A DNA stretch of 64,000 nucleotides from assembly GCA_964651785.1 (NCBI GenBank), contig CAZYWJ010000007.1, forward strand, positions 1-64,000, in the 5' to 3' direction. The stretch is from JAKVAV01 sp964651785. Lineage in GTDB: Bacteria; Bacteroidota; Bacteroidia; Flavobacteriales_D; Cryomorphaceae. This document shows positions 39,343 to 47,920 of this stretch, piece by piece. The position numbers and the translations under genes are program-made. Position 1 is the first letter of the stretch. Every line of letters starts with the position of its first letter. The notes beneath the pieces were generated by a model. It made no database searches, had not been told where the DNA came from, and saw only the letters and a program-made list of their open reading frames with translations.

Positions 39343-42075
39343 ATGGTGGCAAGGAAGATTTTTTTTGTAATTCTTTTGGGAACTATAGTCTCCCTCATTT
39401 TTTATTGGTTTTACAAAGATTTTAAAGAACCTGATACCTTTGAGATAGATACGCTGAGCGCCGTACCTCAGTCGGCTGCTTTAATTTTCGAATCTGATAA
39501 TGTCACCGATGCATGGCGGGACCTCACGGCAAAAAGCAGAGTATGGGAAGAATTATTGGCTACTGATTATTTCTATCGCCTGAACGAAATAGGCGAAGGT
39601 TTGGATAGCCTGATGAGGAATGACGCTGAATTGCGTGAAGTTTTATCAGAAAAGCCTATAGCGATTTCTGCCCATATGACGGGAGGGCAGGATTTTGGTT
39701 TTCTTTTTATCGTGCAATTAGAGAAAGGAACCAATTTCAGTGAGATACACGAATCGATACGAGAGACTTTTCACACTACGGCCATTGAGTCACGAGTATA
39801 CGACGGACAAAATATCAATTCGTTCAACTCTCCTTTTTTTGATGGTCGCATATTTTATTACATCAAGGGCCCCTTACTGGTTTTTAGTTTGGCAGAAGTA
39901 CTGACTGAAGAATCAGTCAGAGCTCTAAAAAGAGATGCATCTGTTCTGGCTAAGGAAGAGTTTGTACAAGTGCGAAAAACGATAGATCGAGAAATCGGTG
40001 TACATGCCTATTTAAATTATGAGCAGTTTAAGCCACTTCTCACTCCTCATCTTTCTGAAAATACTTCTGAGATGGATTTTTTTATGCAGCCATTCGCAGA
40101 GTGGTCTGCTTTAGATGTAGCCATAAAAGAAGAGGCATTTGAATTAAACGGTTTCGTTGCCGTAAATGACAGTTCAAAAGCATGGCTGGATGCATTTGCT
40201 TCCGTGAAGGCACCTGAGGTAAATTTGTTGCGCTACTTACCTGTTAATATGGCCTATTTTGCATTTTATGGCTACGGCGAATATTCGGTTTACAGAGAAG
40301 AAGAGCTCAAAAAGTTAGAGAAGAACGGCAACCTTTACAATACGGAAACTGCTTTGAAAGCCATGGATGAATCATGTTCTTGCGATATGCAGGAGTTGGG
40401 AGTATCGTGGGTTAACAGCCAGGCCGTAGCCTTTATTACGGAACCATCTTCTGAAGACTATTCGCAAAACATATTCGCCCTTTTTGAAACGGAAGACTCC
40501 GAAGAAGCGGAAGAGACGTTAAGAACATTAGCTGAAAAGGTGAAAACGCCGGATACCCAAAATGATTCTGATATTTTCAGGTTGATGATTGGTGATTTTT
40601 ATGGCTTAACCTTAGGAAGTGCATTTGCAGGCCTTGAAAATCCTTACGTGGTCAGACATGATGATGTCATAGTAATGGCAAATTCGGAAAATGCACTGCG
40701 AAATTACCTCGCTCAACTTGAGGAGAACAGAGTTTTTACGGAAACGGATGAATACGAAGAAATCAGCGACATACTATTTAAAGACGTGCATTTTCTTTTT
40801 TATAGCTCCATGGCTAAAAGCCCTGAAATTCTCAAAAATCTCATGGATGAGAAATACGTCGAGGATATAGAGGGTCAAGTAGAAATGCTGCGAAGTTTTC
40901 GTTCTTTCATTTATCAGGTTAGTCATTCATCGGGTGATTTGTTTTACAACAGTCTCTATTTAAGACAGGGTTCTGAGTATAGAAAGGAGACGGGTGCGAT
41001 TTGGGAAGTAAAGTTAAAAGCGCCGGCCCGCGGGAAGACCCATTTAGTGAAAAATCACTATACGGGCGTTCTGGAAACCTTAGTTCAAGATAAGAATGAC
41101 AGAATTTACCTGATTTCAAACAATGGGAAAATTATCTGGGAAACTTCATTGGACGGACCGATATTGGGAGACGTAAAGCAAGTAGATGTGTATAAAAACA
41201 GAAAGTTACAAATGCTCTTTAATACACCGTCTACCATCTATTTACTGGATAGGAATGGAAATGCCGTTGAGTCATTTCCGATCAAATTGGACTTTGAAGC
41301 TTCTGCGGAAGTTAGTGTAGCCGATTATGATAATAGCCGCGATTATCGCTTTTTTATTCCTACCGTGAACGAGGATATTTTATGTTTTGATGCTCAAGGG
41401 AATGCCGTTCCCGGCTGGGATTACCCCGGTGATTTGGGTGAATTAATCATTCCCGTAGAGCATATTCGCATTCAACGAAAGGATTACCTGTTTACTCTGA
41501 CTTCGGGAGGTAGAATTTTATTACTCAATCGCAGGGGTGAGCTTCGTCATGAAGTCATGCAAATGGCTTATAACTATTACGAAGGGGGATACGAACTGGA
41601 AAAGGGAGAAAATATTCAGACGAGTTCTTTCTATTATGCCGACTCTTCAGGGACAGTCTATCGACTGGGATTTGATGAAGGATTTGAACAACTTGCTCCC
41701 AGACCTCAATCTCAAAGAGATTACTTCTTCGGTCATATCAAATCAGAGGATGCAATGGATTTTTGCATGCTCTACCCCAATAGCTTGGTGGGCTTCAGTT
41801 TTGACGGTGAAGTCTTGTTTGAGACTGCTCTTCCCGAGAGCGGTTATGATAAAACCGGGATACATCAATTCGGAAAGCTGACCGCCATCAGTGCTTTGAA
41901 TACCGATAAAAACGAACTATCTCTACTCACGGTTAACGGGTTGCAGGTTCCCGGATTTCCGGTGTATGGTTCCTCCATTCCATCAATCGGTGATCTCAAT
42001 AAAGATGGATTTCCGGATTTGGTGACTACCGGTAAAGAAGGCTTCGTCTATGCCTATTCAATAGAATTGGAATAA
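39343..42075 (+). CDS. Large membrane-anchored protein of unknown function with C-terminal propeller-like region
   Basis: The 910-residue protein has one N-terminal membrane anchor (KIFFVILLGTIVSLIFYWFY) and is otherwise extracytoplasmic. Residues 35-540 look like an alpha/beta domain with repeats such as FLFIVQLEKGTNFSEI and IFALFETEDSEEAEETL; residues 560-910 are beta-rich with blade-like repeats (YLISNNGKIIWETSL, YLLDRNGNAVESFPI, LCFDAQGNAVPGWDYPG, LLNRRGELRHEV), as in PQQ-type propellers, ending in an FG-GAP-like IGDLNKDGFPDLVTTG. I do not recognise the full family. It is alone between rnhB and efp, with no clear promoter box. Confidence 0.75.
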   Translation: MVARKIFFVILLGTIVSLIFYWFYKDFKEPDTFEIDTLSAVPQSAALIFESDNVTDAWRDLTAKSRVWEELLATDYFYRLNEIGEGLDSLMRNDAELREVLSEKPIAISAHMTGGQDFGFLFIVQLEKGTNFSEIHESIRETFHTTAIESRVYDGQNINSFNSPFFDGRIFYYIKGPLLVFSLAEVLTEESVRALKRDASVLAKEEFVQVRKTIDREIGVHAYLNYEQFKPLLTPHLSENTSEMDFFMQPFAEWSALDVAIKEEAFELNGFVAVNDSSKAWLDAFASVKAPEVNLLRYLPVNMAYFAFYGYGEYSVYREEELKKLEKNGNLYNTETALKAMDESCSCDMQELGVSWVNSQAVAFITEPSSEDYSQNIFALFETEDSEEAEETLRTLAEKVKTPDTQNDSDIFRLMIGDFYGLTLGSAFAGLENPYVVRHDDVIVMANSENALRNYLAQLEENRVFTETDEYEEISDILFKDVHFLFYSSMAKSPEILKNLMDEKYVEDIEGQVEMLRSFRSFIYQVSHSSGDLFYNSLYLRQGSEYRKETGAIWEVKLKAPARGKTHLVKNHYTGVLETLVQDKNDRIYLISNNGKIIWETSLDGPILGDVKQVDVYKNRKLQMLFNTPSTIYLLDRNGNAVESFPIKLDFEASAEVSVADYDNSRDYRFFIPTVNEDILCFDAQGNAVPGWDYPGDLGELIIPVEHIRIQRKDYLFTLTSGGRILLLNRRGELRHEVMQMAYNYYEGGYELEKGENIQTSSFYYADSSGTVYRLGFDEGFEQLAPRPQSQRDYFFGHIKSEDAMDFCMLYPNSLVGFSFDGEVLFETALPESGYDKTGIHQFGKLTAISALNTDKNELSLLTVNGLQVPGFPVYGSSIPSIGDLNKDGFPDLVTTGKEGFVYAYSIELE

Positions 42076-42084
42076 AGCGTTCTT

Positions 42085-42648
42085 TTATTTGACTCGCTCG
42101 TTGTATTCGCCCTTGCGCGTGTCAACTTTAATCCTATCGCCTATTTCAATAAACAAGGGAACGCGGATTTCTGCGCCTGTGTCTATGGTGGCAGGCTTCA
42201 TGGTATTCGTAGCCGTATCTCCTTTTACTCCCGGTTCGGTATAGGTTATTTCAGCTTCGATGAATGAAGGCATTTCCACCGAAAGCGGTGTCTCATCGTC
42301 CGCATTGAAAATGATGGTCACCACCATTTCTTCTTTGAGATACTCCGGTTGCTCCACCATGTGCTTGTTTAACATGATTTGCTCGAAGGTATCGGTGTGC
42401 ATGAAGTGATAGCCCATATCATCTTGGTAGAGGTATTGGTATGGACGATTTTCGATTCTTACCGGCTCGATGCTATGGCCTGCCGAGAAAGTATGATCGA
42501 CTACTTTACCACTCTCAAGGTTTTTCAATTTTGTTCTCACGAAAGCAGGTCCCTTTCCCGGCTTCACGTGTTGAAATTCAACGATGAAATAAAGTTTTCC
42601 GTTGTGACGGATGCAAAGTCCGTTTTTTATATCAGAGGTATTCGCCAT
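42085..42648 (-). CDS. efp: Elongation factor P
   Basis: EF-P rescues ribosomes stalled on proline runs. The 187-residue protein has the three-barrel layout with the tip loop VKPGKGPAFVRTK (Lys32 at the site that is modified in other bacteria), GYHFMHTDTFEQI and the C-terminal signature VPLFIEIGDRIKVDTRKGEY. No epmA/epmB or earP modification gene is in the window, so the modification type is unknown. A TATTTTTG box lies 17 bases before the ATG, indicating its own promoter although the lipid A operon is just upstream on the same strand. Confidence 0.97.
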   Translation of the reverse strand: MANTSDIKNGLCIRHNGKLYFIVEFQHVKPGKGPAFVRTKLKNLESGKVVDHTFSAGHSIEPVRIENRPYQYLYQDDMGYHFMHTDTFEQIMLNKHMVEQPEYLKEEMVVTIIFNADDETPLSVEMPSFIEAEITYTEPGVKGDTATNTMKPATIDTGAEIRVPLFIEIGDRIKVDTRKGEYNERVK

Positions 42649-42665
42649 TTGTCATGAATTTGAGC

Positions 42666-42673
42666 CAAAAATA
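42666..42673 (-). promoter_or_regulatory. -7 box of efp
   Basis: TATTTTTG on the minus strand fits TAnnTTTG, 17 bases before the ATG at 42648, in the 30-base gap after the ABC ATPase gene. Confidence 0.5.
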
Positions 42674-42678
42674 GAAAA

Positions 42679-43308
42679 TTAGACAGGCTTGAATTTTTCA
42701 ATTTCGATTTTTTCATTGCAAAAGAAGTATTCTTCTTCTTTTTTGTTGGAAGCTACGAGCATAATTCGATCGCGTTTATACTCGGTCACCATATTTCTGT
42801 ACCAATCTATTGCATTGCTATCCAGATTGCTCGTGGGTTCATCTAAAAATATCGCTTGCACATCACTGAGCAATGCCAACCCTATTCTCACTCTTTGTTT
42901 CATTCCCGATGAAAAATACTTTACCGGCTTGCCGGCGGCTCTCTTCAGGTCAATCAGTTCGGAGAATCCGGAAGCATCAATTTCGGGTAAAGCGGGTTTT
43001 AATGAAAAATGAAATCGCGCCAATTCGTCGAGCGTCAGCTCTTCGTAGAGATCCAAATACGGCGCGCAAATGCTGAAAAACTTATAGGCCTCGGGCTGCT
43101 TGACGATCTTTCCTCCTCGGCGATAAACTATTTCTCCTTTGCTTAAAGGGGCATATCCGAAAATGGTGCGCAGAGCCGTGCTCTTGCCTGATCCGTTGCT
43201 GCCTAATAAAACCGTAGAATTCCCGGATTGGAAAGTAGCGTTGAGATTCTTGAATATCCACTCGCTGTTATAGCGCTTTCCGGCATCTTTGAGAATAATC
43301 TCAAACAT
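42679..43308 (-). CDS. ABC transporter ATP-binding protein
   Basis: This 209-residue ATPase has Walker A GSNGSGKST at 36-44, a signature YFSSGMKQR and Walker B AIFLDEPTSNLD. Size and sequence resemble the CcmA-like group of small ABC ATPases. No membrane permease is adjacent, so its partner must be encoded elsewhere. The start overlaps the lpxA stop by eight bases, placing it at the end of the lipid A operon, which may mean a role in lipid handling; this is inference. Confidence 0.88.
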   Translation of the reverse strand: MFEIILKDAGKRYNSEWIFKNLNATFQSGNSTVLLGSNGSGKSTALRTIFGYAPLSKGEIVYRRGGKIVKQPEAYKFFSICAPYLDLYEELTLDELARFHFSLKPALPEIDASGFSELIDLKRAAGKPVKYFSSGMKQRVRIGLALLSDVQAIFLDEPTSNLDSNAIDWYRNMVTEYKRDRIMLVASNKKEEEYFFCNEKIEIEKFKPV

Positions 43309-44083
43309 CTTGCAATCCCTTCATGATCCCGTTATGCGAGGAGCGTATGAAAGAGATAATTTGCTTCACCTCGTCTATTTCGGGCACTTGCTCCTCTACC
43401 ATTTCAATGGCGCGAGTCACGTTTCTGTTTTGGATGTAAATCAAGCGATAGGCATCTTGGATGGCACTTATGACCTTCTCATCAAAACCGCGTCTGGCCA
43501 GGCCAATAGAGTTTACTCCTGCGTAGGAAAGCGGTTCACGAGCAGCTTTCACGAATGGGGGAACGTTTTTTCGCACCAGCGAGCCGCCTGCAATAAAACT
43601 ATGTGCACCGATGGTAAGAAATTGCTGCACGGCCACAACTCCTTCCAAGATGGCGTAATCTTCAATGGTAACGTGGCCGGCGATGTTTGCCGCGTTGGCC
43701 AGAATACAATTGTTTCCTACAAAAACATCGTGACCGAGATGGGTGTATGCCATCAACAAGGTGTTGTTTCCGACTACCGTTTTGTGGCGATCTACGGTAC
43801 CGCGGTTGATGGTAACACACTCACGAATGGTCGTGTTGTCACCGATCTCTGCCGTAGTTTTTTCGCCTTTGAATTTTAAATCCTGGGGAATAGCTGAAAT
43901 GACCGCTCCCGGAAAAATTTGACAATTCTTTCCGATTCGCGCCCCGTCCATAATAGTCACGTTGGAGTGGATGACGGTGCCATCGCCGATTTCCACATCT
44001 CCGTGGATACAAGTGAAGGGGGCTACCTGAACGTTTTCGCCCAGGCGCGCGTCAGGGTGAATGCTGGCCATCTCGCTTCTCAT
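43301..44083 (-). CDS. lpxA: UDP-N-acetylglucosamine acyltransferase
   Basis: LpxA adds a 3-hydroxyacyl chain to UDP-GlcNAc, the first step of lipid A synthesis. The 260-residue protein is a left-handed beta-helix of hexapeptide repeats (IGDGTVIHSNVTIMDGARIG), with SAIPQDLKFKGEKT and MAYTHLGHDVFVGNN carrying the likely catalytic His118. The C-terminal helices begin VNSIGLARRGF. Translation starts on ATGA shared with the lpxC-fabZ stop; a second ATG four codons on (44071) is possible. The ABC ATPase gene overlaps its end. Confidence 0.96.
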   Translation of the reverse strand: MRSEMASIHPDARLGENVQVAPFTCIHGDVEIGDGTVIHSNVTIMDGARIGKNCQIFPGAVISAIPQDLKFKGEKTTAEIGDNTTIRECVTINRGTVDRHKTVVGNNTLLMAYTHLGHDVFVGNNCILANAANIAGHVTIEDYAILEGVVAVQQFLTIGAHSFIAGGSLVRKNVPPFVKAAREPLSYAGVNSIGLARRGFDEKVISAIQDAYRLIYIQNRNVTRAIEMVEEQVPEIDEVKQIISFIRSSHNGIMKGLQDV

Positions 44084-45480
44084 TTGTCTTTTATAATCTG
44101 CGCCATCAGTTCTCCTTCACTCACCACTTGATTATTCACATAGGCAGTCCCTTTCATTTGCACGATTCCGCGACGAATAGGTGCCGTGAGCGACAAGTGA
44201 AAAACGACCGTGTCGCCCGGACCGACTTTGCGTTTGAATTTCACCCCGTCAATTTTCATGAAGTAGGTGCTCCAGCGCTCGGGTTCCTCTACATTGTGCA
44301 AAGCCAAAACCCCACCTGCCTGAGCCATTGCTTCAATCTGCAATACGCCGGGCATTACCGGATTTCCGGGGAAATGTCCTTGAAAAAAAGGCTCGTTAAT
44401 GGTCACGTTTTTTACACCTACTACCTCATTCTCATCCAAATCAATAATCTTATCGATTAGCAAAAAAGGGTAGCGATGAGGCAAGATTCCCATGATTTGA
44501 TTTACATCGTAAACGGGCTCTTTCGTAAGATCGAATTGGGGACCTTTTTTCTTTTCTTCTTTGATGAGGTTCTTAATGATCTTTCCGAAAGACACATTTC
44601 CGGCATGACCGGGACGCGCAGCCAAAATATGACCTTGAATGGGTTTACCCACCAAAGCCAAGTCGCCCACAATGTCTAATAACTTGTGGCGAGCCGGTTC
44701 GTTTTCAAATTGAAGTTTTACCGTGTTAAGCACCCCTATTCCTTCGACCTTAACTTCAAGGTTTTCTTTGCCCAGCATCTTGGCAATCTTCTCGTATTCT
44801 TCCTGACTGCGCTCTTGCTCCACCAAAACAATGGCATTGTTCAAATCGCCGCCCTTTATCAGATTGTTCTTAGCCAAAAACTCCAGCTCTCGTAAGAAAA
44901 CGAAGGTGCGGCAAGGTGCTATTTCCTTTTGAAATTCACTGATCTCATACATCGAAGCGTGCTGCGTTCCCAGCACGGGCGAGTTGTAATCGACCATCAC
45001 CGTAATACGAAACTCGCTGCCGGGAGTCGGAACTGCCAGCATCTCTACATAGCCTTTTTCGTCTTCGTAGTAAAGATTTTCTTTCAGGGTGAAATAGTCT
45101 TTTTCGGCATCCTGATCTACAATCCCAACGCGCTTAATTCCATCTACGAAGTTCTTAGCACTTCCGTCCATGATGGGCACTTCGGGACCATTCAGTTCTA
45201 TCAGTGCATTGTCTATTTCACTTCCGTAAAGCGCTGCCAAAACGTGTTCCGTAGTATTTACACGAATGTCGTCAATGCCTATAGTCGTGCCGCGATTGGT
45301 AGAAACTACGTGGTCTAAATCTGCTTTAATGGTAGGCTGACCTTCCAAGTCGGTTCTTTTAAATACATACCCGTGATTCTCGGGGGCAGGCAGGATGGCC
45401 ATTTCTACCGTTTCTCCCGTGTGGAGTCCGATACCTTTGAATTCTATTCTGTCAGCAAGGGTTTTTTGCTTGGTGCTCAT
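44080..45480 (-). CDS. lpxC-fabZ: Bifunctional LpxC deacetylase / FabZ dehydratase
   Basis: The 466-residue fusion joins UDP-3-O-acyl-GlcNAc deacetylase (residues 1-310) to 3-hydroxyacyl-ACP dehydratase FabZ (about 320-466). LpxC zinc ligands are visible as His79 (TTEHVLAALYG), His265 and Asp269 (RHKLLDIVGDLAL). FabZ shows HRYPFLLIDKI and the active-site helix GHFPGNPVMPGVLQIEAMAQ with His369 and Glu383. LpxC commits sugar to lipid A, FabZ feeds fatty acid elongation, so the fusion ties the two pathways; such fusions are known in Bacteroidota. It starts on an ATGA overlap with lpxD. Confidence 0.96.
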   Translation of the reverse strand: MSTKQKTLADRIEFKGIGLHTGETVEMAILPAPENHGYVFKRTDLEGQPTIKADLDHVVSTNRGTTIGIDDIRVNTTEHVLAALYGSEIDNALIELNGPEVPIMDGSAKNFVDGIKRVGIVDQDAEKDYFTLKENLYYEDEKGYVEMLAVPTPGSEFRITVMVDYNSPVLGTQHASMYEISEFQKEIAPCRTFVFLRELEFLAKNNLIKGGDLNNAIVLVEQERSQEEYEKIAKMLGKENLEVKVEGIGVLNTVKLQFENEPARHKLLDIVGDLALVGKPIQGHILAARPGHAGNVSFGKIIKNLIKEEKKKGPQFDLTKEPVYDVNQIMGILPHRYPFLLIDKIIDLDENEVVGVKNVTINEPFFQGHFPGNPVMPGVLQIEAMAQAGGVLALHNVEEPERWSTYFMKIDGVKFKRKVGPGDTVVFHLSLTAPIRRGIVQMKGTAYVNNQVVSEGELMAQIIKDK

Positions 45481-46529
45481 TCGTGGGTGGTTGCTTTGAG
45501 ATTTTTAATTTCTTCTTTGAGCGATTTGATTTCCTTCATCAAATCAGGCAAATTCTTGAAGCCTATGTAGGATCGCTTATAGTCGCCGATAGGCATGGCG
45601 GGAGAGCCTTGAACGATTTTTCCCTCTTCTTTTATGCTGTGTCCGATTCCGCTTTGAGCGGCAATTTTTACTCCGTCAGCTATCGTCAGGTGTCCGATTA
45701 TTCCAACTTGTCCGCCTATCATGCAGTTCTTTCCGATTTTGGTAGAACCGGCGATACCGGTTTGTGCTGCAATTACCGTATTCTCGCCTATCTCAACATT
45801 GTGAGCTATTTGAATGAGGTTGTCAATCTTTACTCCTTTTCGAATGATCGTATGCCCCAGCGTTGCGCGATCTATCGTGGTTCCCGCACCTACTTCCACA
45901 TGATCTTCAATGATGACATTTCCTATCTGAGCTACCTTCTGGTAATTGTTTTCGCTGTTTGGCGCAAAGCCAAAACCATCTCCACCTATTACGACACCTG
46001 AATGAATGACACATTCGGAACCCACCACACAGTCGGCCAGTACTCGCGCTGCCGGGTGAATCAGAGTGTTATTACCTAAGCGAACATTTTGTCCGATATA
46101 AGCCTGAGGAAATATCTTCGTGTTGTCGCCTATCACCACGCCCGCTTCGATCACGACTCCGGGACCAATATAAACATCCTCTCCCAAGATGGCAGACGGA
46201 TCAATAATAGCTCTGTCCGATATACCCTTACGGTCGTACTTGATTTGATTGTAGAGCTCCAAGAGTTTGGCGAAAGCCGAGTAGGCATCGTCTACTTTAA
46301 TCAGCGTCAAATCGTTCGGGAGTGATTTTTCGGGCTCGAAGTCTTTTGAAACGATTACCAAAGTCGCTTCGGTAGTGTAGATGTACTCTTTATATGCGGG
46401 ATTTGCCAAGAACGAAAGCGTGTCTTTTCGGCCTTCGTCTATTTTACTCAGTCCGGATACTTCTGCGTTCTTATTTCCAACAACTTCGCCTTCAAGAAGT
46501 TGAGCTATTTGTGAGGCCGAAAATTTCAT
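45477..46529 (-). CDS. lpxD: UDP-3-O-(3-hydroxyacyl)glucosamine N-acyltransferase
   Basis: LpxD adds the second 3-hydroxyacyl chain in lipid A synthesis. The 350 residues start with the uridine-binding N-terminal domain (VSGLSKIDEGRKDTLSFLAN), followed by a hexapeptide-repeat beta-helix (about 105-310) with VVIGGDGFGFAP and LIQIAHNVEIG carrying the probable catalytic His243. It is first in the operon lpxD-lpxC/fabZ-lpxA-ABC ATPase, where every junction overlaps. A TATATTTG box ends five bases before its ATG. Confidence 0.96.
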   Translation of the reverse strand: MKFSASQIAQLLEGEVVGNKNAEVSGLSKIDEGRKDTLSFLANPAYKEYIYTTEATLVIVSKDFEPEKSLPNDLTLIKVDDAYSAFAKLLELYNQIKYDRKGISDRAIIDPSAILGEDVYIGPGVVIEAGVVIGDNTKIFPQAYIGQNVRLGNNTLIHPAARVLADCVVGSECVIHSGVVIGGDGFGFAPNSENNYQKVAQIGNVIIEDHVEVGAGTTIDRATLGHTIIRKGVKIDNLIQIAHNVEIGENTVIAAQTGIAGSTKIGKNCMIGGQVGIIGHLTIADGVKIAAQSGIGHSIKEEGKIVQGSPAMPIGDYKRSYIGFKNLPDLMKEIKSLKEEIKNLKATTHE

Positions 46530-46534
46530 CGGCT

Positions 46535-46542
46535 CAAATATA
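46535..46542 (-). promoter_or_regulatory. -7 box of the lipid A operon, five bases from the lpxD ATG
   Basis: TATATTTG on the minus strand fits TAnnTTTG; five bases separate it from the ATG at 46529. No -33 element is seen. It would let the four-gene operon start independently of the HD hydrolase gene upstream. Confidence 0.6.
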
Positions 46543-46546
46543 TAAA

Positions 46547-47815
46547 TTAACCCCGTAGCTTTTCCTCTACCGACTTTAAGCAGTAAAGCACCTGTTTCTT
46601 AACGGGTTTAACCTGAGCTACCAATGCCTGATTATCCGACGCTTCAGCCAAGTCGATTACTTCTCCGCTTTTTTGCAAAATGAGAATACGATTTGATTCA
46701 TTGTCATAGGCACTGTTCTCCAATTCATCTACCTGAAGGTAGTAGTGTAGCTCGTCAGCGGAAATTCCAAGTTTCTCGATTGTGGCCATTTTCAGGGATT
46801 CGATGTAGCTCGGATCGAAGAACTCATTGCTTAGCTTTACGCGAAAGAGCTTTCGGTTGATCAACCTTTGACACAAGTCAGACAAAATGAAGTCATCGCA
46901 TTCCGACCAGACTTTTATAGCTCCGAGAATATCGTAATCATCAAGCTTCACAAAATTCTTGATGATGTCCGGATTGTTTTTAAAATCTTCAACTCCGTAA
47001 TCGTGTTTCAAGAAAAACGTGAGTGCCGGTGAGGCAAAGATTTGCTGACCCTTTTTAGTGAGTTCTTTAGCTCTTGTCAAAATATTAATCAGAAGCTTTT
47101 CGGCAGAGACTACCGTCTTATGCAGATATACTTGCCAGTACATTAATCGGCGGGCGACAATAAATTTTTCCAAAGAGTAGATTCCTTTCTCCTCTACCAC
47201 AAGCCGATCATCCGCCACATCCAGCATTTTAATAATTCGCTGGTTGCTCACCACCCCTTCAGAAACGCCCGTAAAAAAACTATCTCGCGATAAATAGTCG
47301 AGGCGATCCATATCGAGCTGACTACTCACCAATTGATGCAAAAAGGTTTTGGGATAATCATTTCTGAAAATTTCCAATCCGGTAGAGAGTGCACCATCAA
47401 ATGCGATATTCAGTTTTTCCATAAGCAAACTCGAAATATGCTCGTGGGTCACGTTTTTCACTAAACTGAACTCAAGACTATGAGAATAAGGGCCATGCCC
47501 AATGTCGTGCAGTAAAATGGCTACCATGGCACCCTGTGCTTCCGTGTCGCTAATTTCGACACCTTTATCTCGGAGGGCTAAAATAGCTTCGCGCATTAAA
47601 TGCATGGCACCCAGCGCGTGGTGAAAACGCGTATGATTGGCGCCCGGATAAACCAAATGGGACATGCCTACCTGCTTTATACGCCTCAGCCGCTGAAAGT
47701 AGGGATGCTCGATAATATCGTGAAGAAGCGGATCGGAGATGGTAATGAATCCATAAACGGGATCGTTGAGAATTTTTCGTTTTCCGGGATTCGAATGACG
47801 ATCTTTGTCGCTCAT
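46547..47815 (-). CDS. HD domain-containing phosphohydrolase (dNTPase-like)
   Basis: The 422-residue protein has an HD domain: RFHHALGAMHLM with the first His, AILLHDIGHGPYSHSLE with the HD pair, and DMDRLDYLSRDSFFTGV with the last Asp. Together with the N-terminal PVYGFITISDPLLHDIIEHPYFQRL it resembles the SAMHD1/dGTPase-like group found widely in Bacteroidota. The substrate is unproven. A TACATTTG box lies 52 bases upstream (47875-47868). It precedes the lipid A operon by 17 bases on the same strand. Confidence 0.88.
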   Translation of the reverse strand: MSDKDRHSNPGKRKILNDPVYGFITISDPLLHDIIEHPYFQRLRRIKQVGMSHLVYPGANHTRFHHALGAMHLMREAILALRDKGVEISDTEAQGAMVAILLHDIGHGPYSHSLEFSLVKNVTHEHISSLLMEKLNIAFDGALSTGLEIFRNDYPKTFLHQLVSSQLDMDRLDYLSRDSFFTGVSEGVVSNQRIIKMLDVADDRLVVEEKGIYSLEKFIVARRLMYWQVYLHKTVVSAEKLLINILTRAKELTKKGQQIFASPALTFFLKHDYGVEDFKNNPDIIKNFVKLDDYDILGAIKVWSECDDFILSDLCQRLINRKLFRVKLSNEFFDPSYIESLKMATIEKLGISADELHYYLQVDELENSAYDNESNRILILQKSGEVIDLAEASDNQALVAQVKPVKKQVLYCLKSVEEKLRG

Positions 47816-47867
47816 GGAATAATCTGCTTTTGCACACTAAAAGCGGTGCGTTTTATGTTTAATACTC

Positions 47868-47875
47868 CAAATGTA
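47868..47875 (-). promoter_or_regulatory. -7 box for the HD hydrolase gene
   Basis: TACATTTG on the minus strand fits TAnnTTTG; 52 bases lie before the ATG at 47815. Tentative. Confidence 0.35.
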
Positions 47876-47920
47876 AAGCAAATTGGCTGATGCCAATAAA
47901 ATCAAAACCTGCGACGATAT

